DNA from: Cephalothrix simula
Taxonomy: Eukaryota > Nemertea > Palaeonemertea > Archinemertea > Cephalotrichidae
Reading direction: 5' to 3'
DNA length: 18,568 nucleotides
Assembly (NCBI GenBank): GCA_035591015.1
Contig: JAXIUW010122226.1
Span: forward strand, 9,397-27,964
Part shown: one piece after another, positions 7,956 through 16,751 of the stretch
How the letters are laid out: each line of letters begins with the position of its first letter
How positions within the stretch are numbered: position 1 is the first letter of the stretch
Position numbers and translations under genes: made by a program
The notes under the pieces: model-generated
What the model was told of the DNA's origin: nothing
Seen by the model: the letters and a program-made list of their open reading frames with translations, nothing else
Databases searched by the model: none

Positions 7956-8530
7956 ATGTTTACATAATATTAATAGCATGTGTCAAATTTCTGATAGGTA
8001 ATATTTTGTAGTATATTTAATCAGCTTGAGCTCACGATCAATCGATATTACCGTCAGATATTAGTTTTGTTGTCCTGGGTATGTTATCACTTGTAGGTAA
8101 TCTGTCCGCCGATCGTAGTCATGCCAAATCAAAGACAAAGGCTTATTATTGATTGATAGCGGTACAGCATACCTGAAAGTGGTTTTATATATTCATCCAC
8201 GCATATTTGGAAATGGGTTTGAATAGCATGGTGTAATATAATTATAGGACAAACGGTCCCCGGTTTTCCATTCGCACTACGGGGAATACTGTACTCAATG
8301 ACTAAAAAGCTACCTGGGTTATTTGCTCAGTAAGTGTTAATTTCACATGTACAGTATACGTTTAATCAATTACAATACTTCTTAATGGGTTTTAGATTAT
8401 AGTTTCTATTTACTCACTTAGCGTTTTAGAAACAGTACAGTTTTTCCTTGCTTATGGGATTAGTATATTACGCAGATTTTTCATCTTTAATGGTTAGGTT
8501 TTATTTTTATGCTTGCAAAAACTTCTTTAC

Positions 8531-8778
8531 CCTGGCGAGTAAGGCGGTATATACCATGCAGTACATTGGCATACCCTGAAAAGTAAGGCGACATATGCCG
8601 TGTAGTAAATTGGCATACCCCGACGAGTAAGGCGGTATATGCCATGCATTACATTGGCTAACCCCGACGAGTAAGGCGGTATATGCCATGCAGTACATGG
8701 GCATACCCTGCCGAGTAAGGCGGTATATGCCATGCATTACATTGGCATACCCTGACGAGTAAGGCGGTATATGCCATG
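8531..8778. repeat. 44-bp minisatellite, five copies plus a partial
   Basis: The landmark AGTAAGGCG recurs at 8538, 8582, 8626, 8670, 8714 and 8758, an exact period of 44. The consensus is about GAGTAAGGCGGTATATGCCA, then TGCAGTACATTGGCATACCC, then TGAC. Within a unit, TATGCCA and TGGCATA form a 7-bp stem around TGCAGTACAT. Because 44 is not a multiple of three, all three minus-strand frames are open across it. These openings are a by-product of the repeat and not genes. Confidence 0.95.
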
Positions 8779-9634
8779 GGCTCCAAGGTACATTCGATTC
8801 GCGACCGAACGGCCGTTACTCGCCACGGTAAAACTCCTTTCACTATGTTTTAAATTAAATTAAATTGATATTTAGGAATAATAATACAGGTCATAGCCGT
8901 GAGAGGCGAAGCAGAATTTTAAAAATAAAAGCTTTAAAAGCCATCACAAAGCCTTTAACTTCCATTCGAAAATAAGTAATTTTATTCTTTATAATTTTGC
9001 GTTTAACTAATTTTGAATACCCAAATTAACATTGTTTAAATACCTCTTTTTGGTGGTTGGATTCATATTTTACCAGACAGTTTATGTCATATTAATTTAA
9101 AACATAGTGTTTATCTATAAAACCCCAAAACCCTGCAAAAACCCCTAAAATACAAATTGGGTTTTATTTTTAGAAATAGACCCAAATACGGGACATACAA
9201 CAATTAGGTAAATAATGTCCTTTCGCTTCCAACCCACTAAAATACCCACAGGCTCCTTTACTCTACTGCCTGCCCTACAACCCTACCCACTTTGGGTGGT
9301 GTACCACTGTGCCTATCACATATTTTGAATTAACTATTGTTATTAAAGAGCATTTAATTAACATAATTTATGCCAATTTTTTGTTAACGAAAATTTAAAT
9401 ATGTACATAGTATTAATTTAAGTATTCAATCATTTTCAAATATGTTTTAAATATTTTTTATTACCATTGTGTAGCAAAATTCACTTAGAATATTAGATAG
9501 TTTTTAGTAAATTATTTTTGCGGGATCTCTTACGAAACAAAAACCTTTTATATTCTTGTATCTTACACTTATAATTGTGTATACAAAATATTAGTTTCCG
9601 CCACATACATTTATTTAGGACATTAAATACCGAT

Positions 9635-9933
9635 GTAACCAGGGTAGCCACTCATCTGGATAACCTGGAAACCAGGGAAAAGTCAGGGAATTTCACAAAA
9701 AATGATAACGTCAGGGAATTATTATTCTTCCTGGGTTTGTGCAGTAAAAATTTGTCGCTTTACGCATAAAAATCTGTGCGCTTCTCAGGAAATTTTGCCG
9801 CTAATAAATTTTCAAAACTTTTTGCTGACCCTGAAAAATGTAATTGTAAGGGAATTATTTGCGCGAAGAGCCCTGGAAATCAGGGAAAGGGCAGGGAAAA
9901 TGAAAATCATGCAACAGTGCTCACCCTGGTAAC
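9635..9933. mobile_element. MITE-like element with terminal inverted repeats
   Basis: GTAACCAGGGT (9635-9645) and ACCCTGGTAAC (9923-9933) are inverted with 10 of 11 matches, and pairing continues imperfectly inward (AGCCACTC against CAGTGCTC). Internally the motif (A)GTCAGGGAA or CAGGGAA recurs near both ends. No coding capacity and no convincing target-site duplication, so the class is undetermined. Short overlapping frames at 9575-10012 are not genes. Confidence 0.6.
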
Positions 9934-10485
9934 GGTGTTAAGTTACTCCGGCACTCAGTATCTGTTAAGACATAGATCATTGTCCGAAGGGATGTTTGTC
10001 CTCCTTGCATAATATCATAAACTGAGGTACATGTAGGACATTCATCCCTGGGGGACAGACGTCCGTTTCACACCGGGAGTCGGGTCTAGCATATGAAAAA
10101 AGGACGATGAAAGCCCAAGGCCAGGTGCCATTTGTGTTAACCTTGTATTATAGGGAACACTAGAAGCTTCCCAAAAATCTTTTTGTATATTACATGTATT
10201 TTATATTAATGGGCCATAAAGTTAAAAAAGGACACTAAACCAAGATCTATCGTTTCCTAATCATTGTAAATGTAAATGGCGGACGATACAGTCCCCTTTT
10301 AACCCAGTCAGTTCCAAAAAAGCTTTTGAGATTGATTTGTTTAAAAATAAAATCCATTCCGAGTCAAAATTCATTTATTTAACCCTGTAAGAGATCTCCT
10401 GCAAAAGACCTGATTTCATTGTCGAACGCAATGTGATTTTTTAGTTTAGCTTATGTCACTTCTAGATTATTCCCTCACTTTTCAG

Positions 10486-10561
10486 GCGTCCAAATACAAA
10501 TTCTTTACATCACCCAAAAATTCCAAATCGACCCACCATACCCGCGTGGCAACAGCAATAA
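10486..10561 (+). CDS. DNM: Dynamin terminal exon A (PKIPNRP tail)
   Basis: After the CTCACTTTTCAG acceptor, G completes CA-G (Gln), then RPNTNSLHHPKIPNRPTIP followed by AWQQQ and TAA (10559-10561). The reading phase fits the exon ending at 7880. The tail carries PKIPNRPTIP, a P-x-R-P SH3-ligand type motif, like the core PRD. It is the nearest terminal exon, 2.6 kb downstream of the PRD core. An AATAAA hexamer overlaps the stop codon (10557-10562). The matching PKIPxRP motif in terminal exon C suggests the two ends are duplicates of one another. Confidence 0.88.
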
Positions 10562-10562
10562 A
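10557..10562 (+). terminator. Candidate polyadenylation signal overlapping the stop codon
   Basis: AATAAA contains the TAA stop of terminal exon A and is followed 25-45 bases later by GT-rich sequence (TGTGATTTTGATTGGTG). If used, the 3'UTR of this isoform would be only about 15-30 bases. Confidence 0.35.
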
Positions 10563-10798
10563 CTTGCCGCATGGTGCCTCTTATCTGTGATTTTGATTGG
10601 TGCATGATAATTTGAATGATCACGTGATTTAATTCCTGTTCTATGATTGGATAATCATGGCCTGCAATTCCTGCCTATTTTTACGAGACTATGTTATACG
10701 GGTTTCATTGAAATGCAAATATGAACTCTTCATGATCGTATGTTTATTTCGCCCATATTATATTATTCACTCGTAGGTATAGTGTACCTTGGCGAGAA

Positions 10799-10887
10799 TC
10801 GACTCTAGACATTACAGATCTTTAACGTCTGAAGTAGTATGTATACATAATACTTCAGACGTTAAGATCTGTAATGTCTAGAGTCGA
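10799..10887. repeat. 89-bp near-perfect palindrome
   Basis: Left arm starts TCGACTCTAGACATTACAGA and the right arm ends with its exact complement. Over the 44-base arms I see only one extra T (ATCTTTAACG against ATCTTAACG) and one substitution. The arms meet at the self-complementary centre GTATAC, so there is virtually no loop. Such a structure is either a very recent foldback insertion or a source of a long hairpin RNA. Confidence 0.95.
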
Positions 10888-10906
10888 CTAAACAATGTTT
10901 AGTTTA

Positions 10907-10957
10907 TCCGCCGGAAATTCGCTGACGTCATCGCAGCCATTTTATTGTTAGGGTCGC
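10907..10957. repeat. Dispersed repeat, copy 1
   Basis: Matches 17514-17564 in the same orientation. The last 35 bases (from TGACGTCATCGC) agree at 29 positions, the first 16 more weakly. It lies 19 bases after the 89-bp palindrome. Confidence 0.75.
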
Positions 10958-11356
10958 AAAGGGGTATGATATTCCTTAAAATGTTCAGAAAGTTCCAAGA
11001 CGTAGAGAAACGTTGCTGTATTGATTGAAACACTTAAAATTTAAAATTTCTAGTAAAACTGGGAATTTAAAAGCTCAGATTCCGCTCTGGTACACTCTAC
11101 CTCTCAGTAATTTTAATGAAAAGAAAGAAAATAGTTTTGAGTTTTATTTAGGGACTTTCCTATGGCCTTCAAAACTTTTTACCCGTCCTCAAAGTATGTG
11201 TAATACATGTGGTTAGATAATGCTCAATTTCATCATTTATAATTTTGATTGAACTATTTGCACAACAAATCCCTACAAAAGAATCTACCCCCACAAACTA
11301 TATACAGTTATATACAGTTTCCACTTTTTGCATTAATTTTCCATACTTTTTAGTTC

Positions 11357-11400
11357 AATTGCGTATTAATTTGCATATTTAATTGCGTATTAATTTGCAT
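11357..11400. repeat. Tandem 24-bp repeat with POU octamer motifs
   Basis: AATTGCGTATTAATTTGCAT occurs at 11357-11376 and again, identical, at 11381-11400. Each copy ends in ATTTGCAT, the reverse complement of the octamer ATGCAAAT. Confidence 0.85.
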
Positions 11401-11576
11401 TTTTATTTTTCAATTAGAGCATATTTAATATAATGTCATATGTTATATTTTGTATGTAATTCGCCGATTATTCGTCTATACAAAATACCCTCGAAAACAT
11501 TCCATAGCCCTATCGCGCCTTGGTCATAAATTTTTGCGACACTTGATCATCTTAGCTTCAAGGCTCTTTTGTTGTC

Positions 11577-11665
11577 CCCGCCGCGCCGAAGTAAAATTGT
11601 GTATTGCTTGGTGCTTGTGTTCCAAAGCAATGATCAATACAAAATTTTATTTCGGTGCGGCGGCG
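11577..11665. repeat. GC-ended foldback, about 30-bp arms
   Basis: Left arm CCCGCCGCGCCGAAGTAAAA then TTGTGTATTG (11577-11606). The right arm (11635-11665) has reverse complement CGCCGCCGCACCGAAATAAA then ATTTTGTATTG. The arms pair with a few mismatches and one 1-base gap, separated by 28 bases. The GC-rich outer ends are striking in this AT-rich setting and suit a small TIR transposon remnant. Confidence 0.75.
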
Positions 11666-13100
11666 AAAAAAAATTCTTTAAAATTTTTACCCGTAATGTA
11701 AAATTCTTTATAAATTTTTTTTAAAATTTTAATATTGGTATTTGCTTGAGCTTAATAGTTTTTCAATTGTATTTTTCAAACATATTATTAAAAAAATTGT
11801 AGAGGTGTGTTGCGTACCATTATTTGTAAACAGTTGTAAGCCTCACCTTGAACTAATAAGCCCTGGAAATGTATACGAGGCCGGACGCCATAAAACTAGG
11901 GAAAGTTTTATATAAACTTTTTAGCGGTACAACCTCGGTCAATGATATTGTTTGAATCTATTTGAGATGTGTCTTGCAAATTCTGTATTTATCTACAAAA
12001 ATTCAGAAGAAAAATTGGTAATGTTTAGCCCCCTTTTTTTCTGTTTGAATGTCTGTGATAGAGAAAATGTGCTATTATACTTAAATTTTTTATACCAGAT
12101 GAGGTATCTTAATGCACTGAACGTCCTGACAAAATCTGGCCCCATCCTTAGTATGGGATCGTGCAATAATTGGTTATTGAACACTGCAAAACATTTTGCA
12201 CTATGGCATGCTGTATTTTGCCAATTGAGTATCTTTCGCTTAGCTTTTATGGGAAATTATAGTAGATTTAACTACATCCGACTACAGTAAATGGGTTGGG
12301 CTGCATTTTGTACTTGGGCGTAGTTGGGTCCTCTGCCCCTTTTCACCGATTATTTTAAGAGATTAATAATATATTACATGCGGTAGCATTGTATTTTCTT
12401 TGATCTTTTTGGTGTATAGACCTATTTGCACTTTGCACGGGTTGCACATTCGATTGTATATATGGAACCGAACGTATATATTTTGTGTAAATAATATATT
12501 ATATATAAAAAGGAAATATATAGTTAAGTTATGATAAATTATGTTAGTGATTTTGCTTTGTTCAGTTTTGTCATAAGATTTTATTTGTTGTGTGTTGTTC
12601 GGGTGTTAGTTTAGTTTTTGTAAATGTTTACATATGTTTTGTAATGTGTATTAACGAAATGAAATTGGAATTAATCATCAGAAATGGCCGAAAATAGTGG
12701 GAAAATGTTATCAAAAATATTTATCATTTTTGCCGCCAGTTTTCGACCATTCGTGAATATTTTAAATATGCATATTAATAAGATACCGGTCACAATGTAC
12801 GTAAAAAGTGGGGTAAATATATTTTATTTTCATTATCCTAGTTCATATAGAATGGTTAATTTGTCTTAGTTAAAAATGAAAAAAACTGTACGTTTCACCT
12901 GATGTCTACGTGAGCAATATTTTTAATATAAGGGAAGAATTTATATTTTATCGCCATTTTAACCATTCTACGTTCAAGAGGTGTTCCTATCTCACTATTG
13001 GTAGTTTAGCCACTCTATTGCTTCTCTCGGAGTGTTCTAGAATGCTTAGCTCTAATCGTTAGTTTATAAATATATTATTGAATTATATTCTTCTCTTTCG

Positions 13101-13114
13101 CAGTAGGGGGCGCT
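13101..13114 (+). promoter_or_regulatory. CTCF-like motif
   Basis: GCAGTAGGGGGCGC (13100-13113) agrees with the bilaterian CTCF consensus CCASYAGRKGGCRS at 13 of 14 positions. It coincides with the acceptor of possible exon B. Confidence 0.4.
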
Positions 13115-13131
13115 CTGGAGAAGATAAATAG
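13104..13131 (+). CDS. DNM: Possible short dynamin terminal exon B
   Basis: A strong pyrimidine tract and acceptor (TTCTTCTCTTTCGCAG) is followed by T, completing CA-T (His), then RGRSGEDK and TAG (13129-13131). The phase fits the exon ending at 7880, and the first two residues, H-R, match terminal exon C. The tail lacks an SH3 motif and is basic/acidic. Vertebrate dynamin-1 also alternates a long SH3-binding tail with a very short one. The same bases match the CTCF-type motif AGTAGGGGGCGC, so the site may instead be a DNA-binding element. Moderate to low certainty. Confidence 0.4.
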
Positions 13132-13195
13132 GAGTTGAAATTAACGTGAGCCACATTTAATATTAATATGTTTAGTTGTATTTTATGCGTTTTAG

Positions 13196-13270
13196 GATTT
13201 TCGAACAAGCCAATATTATGATATCGGCATCCTCATTTTATGGAGGAGTAATTTCTTCAGTTACAACTAG
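13196..13270 (+). CDS. DNM: Possible dynamin cassette exon before terminal exon C
   Basis: Seventy-five bases between a GTTTTAG acceptor and an AG-GTAAAA donor, open in the correct phase (enters and leaves with two bases of a codon carried). It would insert QIFEQANIMISASSFYGGVI then SSVTT(S/R) between the PRD core and exon C, whose RPAGNN frame is preserved. The composition is hydrophobic and not proline-rich, unlike its neighbours, and I know of no counterpart in other dynamins. It may be a chance open stretch. Confidence 0.25.
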   Translation, partial: DFRTSQYYDIGILILWRSNFFSYN

Positions 13271-14377
13271 GTAAAAGCTCACCAGACACTTATAGCATGT
13301 CTTTTTTGTTTCATTTCCCAAGATTTACGAAATTTTTTAGATTTATCCAAAGCATTCGACACCGTAAATCAACAAAATCCTAATAAACAAACTACCGAAA
13401 GTTTTAAAAGTAAAGACATTTTAAACTTGGTTATGATGTTAGTTAATTTATTAAAACTTGTCCTCTGTATCTCTTCTTTAGATACACATAAGTGTGTAAA
13501 TAGGCTCTGCACTAACACTATGCTGAAGTTACTCTTGCTCTTTTGCTGATCGTCATTGCTTTGGAAATTATTACTTCAAGACATGATCGTGGGAAAACAT
13601 TTTTATCTTATCATTAATTCATATTCAAAAATAATATTTTAGCTATGGCCATATAATTCATATTTAGCAGAAATTTTGGAATAAAAAATATAATTGTTTT
13701 TGAATGTTTTTTTCTGTTATAACTTCTTAAAATATTGATTAAGCCATTATTCGTTTAATTCTTTTAATCGAATTTGTTAAAGTGTCTTGTGAACTTTTAA
13801 ATGTTGTAATCTTAAATCAGTTTATTGATTCCATAATTTAGCATTCTAAATGTATTTTGTTTTATTATATGGAGTCTTTATTATTGGATTCTATAGATTC
13901 TTTATTCTTGTTGAAAATAATAGAACCTAATAATTTTGAAAAGATTTTTCAATATGTTTGGCATTATTCTTCTGTCTAACAAATAACGTATAAAATAGTT
14001 GTCTATGGTCTTCAGGGATCCACATTGTAAAATAAAGTGAGCTAATTATATTAATGAAACTGGTATATAATCTTATAAAAACTTAATGGCATAAAATCTA
14101 AAATTTGTAGGTGTTTTCTTTATTTTATGCATCAGTTACTTCGACTATTTTCGTTCTTTTTTATATATTATTTAGAGTTTTAGATTTTATTTTGAATTAC
14201 AGACTTCTAGAAAAAAAACTAATATATTAGTAACTGCATTTCAATTAACATGCTAATGATAAAGTATATCTCTAATCAATTTGTAGATTTGTAGTATTTC
14301 TAATTATTGATACTCTTTTTTTATTTAATTTTTATTTCTTTATATGTCTAACTTTCGAAATATTTTTATACTTCCAG
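13271..14377 (+). other. Intron before terminal exon C, with LINE debris
   Basis: About 1.1 kb of AT-rich sequence. Holds a decayed reverse transcriptase fragment (13322-13413). The rest, 13420-14370, shows nothing recognisable. Confidence 0.5.
13322..13413 (+). pseudogene. Decayed LINE-type reverse transcriptase fragment
   Basis: From 13322 one frame reads DLRNFLDLSKAFDTVNQ. FLDLSKAFDTV is the catalytic motif A region of non-LTR reverse transcriptases, where the second D is a metal ligand. A one-base frameshift after about 13372 is needed to continue as KILINKLPKVLK, the usual following stretch (H-x-I-L-I-x-K-L). Stops and loss of homology on both sides show a short dead fragment and not an active element. 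It sits in the intron before terminal exon C, in the same orientation as the gene. Confidence 0.65.
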
Positions 14378-14450
14378 TCGTCCTGCCGGTAATAATATTG
14401 CTGTTGGTGCACCAACGCCAAAAATACCAGATAGACCACGACCTCAATGA
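14378..14450 (+). CDS. DNM: Dynamin terminal exon C (PKIPDRP tail)
   Basis: After the acceptor TTTTATACTTCCAG, T completes CA-T (His), then RPAGNNIAVGAPTPKIPDRP, RPQ and TGA (14448-14450). Phase fits the PRD core exon ending at 7880, giving ...PPLIP-H-RPAGNN. It closes the PRD with IPDRPRP, a P-x-R-P-x-R motif of the kind amphiphysin-type SH3 domains select in other dynamins. This makes it the more classical tail of the pair. It shares the R-P start and PKIPxRP motif with terminal exon A, 3.9 kb upstream. A longer frame from 14344 to 14613 overlaps it in a different phase and is a shadow. Confidence 0.85.
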
Positions 14451-14744
14451 GGTTAAACTTCAGAAATGCATTCCATTATGCCATCTTGTGATATATAAAC
14501 AGAGACTACCGGATGTGACGTCACTGATATTGAATCGGGATATTTGTGTACATTATATGGAGTATTTTGGTACAGGGAGTCGAATGTGTGTTACGTTGTT
14601 ATTGATCTATTAGTAATATGTAAAAATATTACTAAATTTGTACTAAAATTGCCGTTTATTTGCTTATGAACTAGTAGAAAACAATATTTGTATAAAAATA
14701 TGGATTAACATTTGCCAAATCCAGTTAAAAACAACAGTTTAAAT

Positions 14745-15345
14745 GAAATTGATATTGGTGTTGAAGTGTAAACTTAAAATTGAATTACACTCGCTTATTT
14801 AAGATCTATGTGTAAAAATGTATAAACTTACACTACCATAAATTTAAATTGACATTAACATTTGTGTAAAAATATATTTACATTATCATTATTTAAGGTA
14901 TCATTAACATTCTGTAAAACTGTAAATTTAAACTACCATAAATTTAAATTGACATTAACATTCACCGACGTGTACTGAGGTACCTCTCTAGTACCCTCTA
15001 TTCAGTCAAGTGTAAATTAAATTTACACTAGGATTATTTAAGATGCCATTAAATTTGTGTAAAAATGTAAAAACTTACGCTACCATAATTTTAAATTGAT
15101 ATTAACATTTGGTAGTTACGAGCTTTATTTAAGATGCCATTAGCATTATGTAAAAAAAACTTACACTACCATAAATTTAAAATGACATTAACATTTGTGT
15201 AAAAATGTAAAATCTTTAACTACATTAAATTAACGTTAACATGGATATCAAATAAGTTAAAATTTAAGATGTCATGAACATCGTGTAAAAAAGTTAAAGC
15301 TTACACTACAATTTTTAGACATTAGGCCTAACATGTGTGTAATTT
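14745..15345. repeat. Degenerate repeats with TACACTACCATAAATTTAAA core
   Basis: Diverged copies of (C/A)TTACACTACCATAAATTT, then AAATTGACATTAACATTTGT, then GTAAAAATGT. Clear cores lie at about 14827, 14928, 15073, 15162 and 15300, with half copies (TTTAAGATGCCATTA...) between them. Spacing is about 90-140 bases. The position just after terminal exon C places the field in the likely 3'UTR. Confidence 0.75.
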
Positions 15346-16745
15346 TTTTTGCAACAGTCACCAAATGTTAATTAATATTTTTCTACAAATGATGCATAAT
15401 ATGCAGTGATTAAAAACAAATTACATGTATGTTAGTACATATTAAAATCTTAAAATAGTGTAATTTTCAAAAAGTAAGAAACGTAGGTTTAAAAGCGTAA
15501 TCTAAAGGCATAAATATCCAAACGTTTATACATATAATAATTGTAGAATTCTATAGAACACATAGCAGCAAGATTATGTTAAAAATATTTCGAGAAAAAG
15601 CGTCGAGAATCATTGAGCATTCATTGTTAATATCATGAGCTAATTCATTAATTTTTTCGAAATATTTTTAAAAAAAATCTGTGCTCACTTATAGCTTTCA
15701 TGTTGATGAATTGAAATCGTCTTAGAATAAATTTTGCACTTAAGAATCGAGCATTAGGGTATACTTGTTGACGATATAGATATTTTATAATTTTTTGTTT
15801 TTGTTTGAATGGAAATAAACATTTATTTTCATTTAATTGTTAACGAACAATGGTTATATTAAAGTCAAATTTATTAACATTTCTGATAAAACTTTTTTCA
15901 TTAATTTGTAAATCGATATTTGTGCAATATTCATTGACATTTTGGTATACAATTTTTACTATATTTTATTTGGATTAATATTCAAAAATTTATATTATTT
16001 TTTTCTGGTTTAAAATAACATTTACGGAACCATAAATTTTTAACATGTTCCTTTTTGTGAATTTTATATTTTTGTTAAAAAATGTGTTAATTAATATCAT
16101 AATGTAAAATTGATTTTTTAGTTACCCAAAATTTAAGTGCAGAAGAAATTTGCTAATTATACATTTAGCTATTAGCTAAATATTCATTTCATTTAATTCA
16201 TTTATTATTGATCATAGAACAAAATACTAGTAATGAAAACATGATATTTTGTGATGGGAAAATATCGCTGATGTGAATAATGCTAAATGTCTCTATAGTT
16301 TTAAAGTTAAGAACTTAGATAATTGTTTTATAGATATAATAAGATAGACTTTTTTAATTCTTTACAGCTAAGAAGATAATGTCTTACATATTTTAGACAA
16401 CTAGTATTCTCAAAAATTATGAAAATTTAGGTGTAAATTACACAAATATATAATTTTGCATTTTACTCCAAAAAGATAGAGTAAATTCTAGTCATGTGTA
16501 AACAAAAATTGGTATATATTAAAATTAACTCGGCTCGCAAAACGGAATATTGGGCTTTGAAATGTACATGTATAAGCATGTCAAAATGGGATTCCATTCC
16601 ATTATAGTTATAAATTAGTTTAAAAGTTGATTTATTTACATGAGGTTAAATATTATATACACAAGCTGTAGCTATGTACAATGATTTGTTATAGGGTTAA
16701 TATTTTCTACTAAGCAAGGTTAAAAGATGTTTGTATAATCGTAAA

Positions 16746-16751
16746 AATAAA
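16746..16751 (+). terminator. Candidate distal polyadenylation signal
   Basis: AATAAA followed about 40 bases later by T/G-rich TGTTCTACTTTGGTTTG. One of three AATAAA hexamers downstream of terminal exon C; which is used cannot be told from sequence. Confidence 0.25.

Larger units (their letters stand above)
7881..10485 (+). other. Long dynamin intron with regulatory-like motifs and repeats
   Basis: A 2605-base intron with GTAAGT donor and CTCACTTTTCAG acceptor. It contains a CACGTG/TGACGTCA/CACGTG cluster (7927-7955), the 44-bp minisatellite (8531-8778) and a TIR element (9635-9933). 9110-9330 is unusually rich in AACCC/ACCC runs, and 10021-10160 is GC-richer than its surroundings but has no recognisable identity. 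No exon beyond the listed ones was supported. Confidence 0.55.
10562..13103 (+). other. Sequence between terminal exons A and B, no coding exon supported
   Basis: Either downstream 3'UTR of exon A or intron for the longer isoforms. It holds an 89-bp palindrome (10799-10887), a dispersed repeat copy (10907-10957), tandem POU-octamer motifs (11357-11400), and a GC-rich foldback (11577-11665). The open frames at 11025, 11450, 11952 and 12684 lack splice context and recognisable domains. 11700-13090 otherwise shows nothing identifiable. Confidence 0.5.
223..14450 (+). other. DNM: Classical dynamin gene, 3' half (PH, GED and PRD)
   Basis: Gene span built from ten to twelve exons. Known of the family: dynamin is a large GTPase that assembles into helices on the necks of clathrin-coated pits and drives scission. 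The PH domain binds phosphoinositides, the GED packs into the stalk and bundle-signalling element to drive assembly, and the proline-rich domain recruits SH3 partners. Seen here: the PH, GED and PRD parts in the correct order and phase, with no in-frame stop through the joined exons. The GTPase domain and middle domain must lie upstream of the window. The gene could be the single invertebrate dynamin (shibire orthologue). Exon coordinates are given in separate entries; they are predictions from splice signals plus homology, without transcript support. Confidence 0.95.

Noticed and set aside
8507-8843. Three overlapping minus-strand open frames with repeated CMAYTALL/YRLTRQGMP-like units
   Set aside because: They are the three reading frames of the 44-bp minisatellite. 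The period is not a multiple of three, so the same peptide appears in all frames; no start context or homology.
9110-9190. Telomere-like AACCCC/ACCCTG runs
   Set aside because: The units are irregular and do not form a CCCTAA or related tandem array.
10021-10160. Possible tRNA-derived SINE or tRNA gene
   Set aside because: No A box/B box pair (no GGTTCGANNCC) and no cloverleaf could be drawn.
11952-12290. A 112-codon open frame on the + strand
   Set aside because: No recognisable domain, no splice or promoter context, and a competing minus-strand frame; consistent with chance.
12485-12515. TATA-box-like TATATATAAAAAGG as a promoter
   Set aside because: It lies in extended AT repeats with no gene starting downstream in a sensible distance.
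14344-14613. An 89-codon open frame starting MSNFRNIFILPVV
   Set aside because: It overlaps terminal exon C in another phase; exon C has the acceptor, correct phase and PRD-like sequence.
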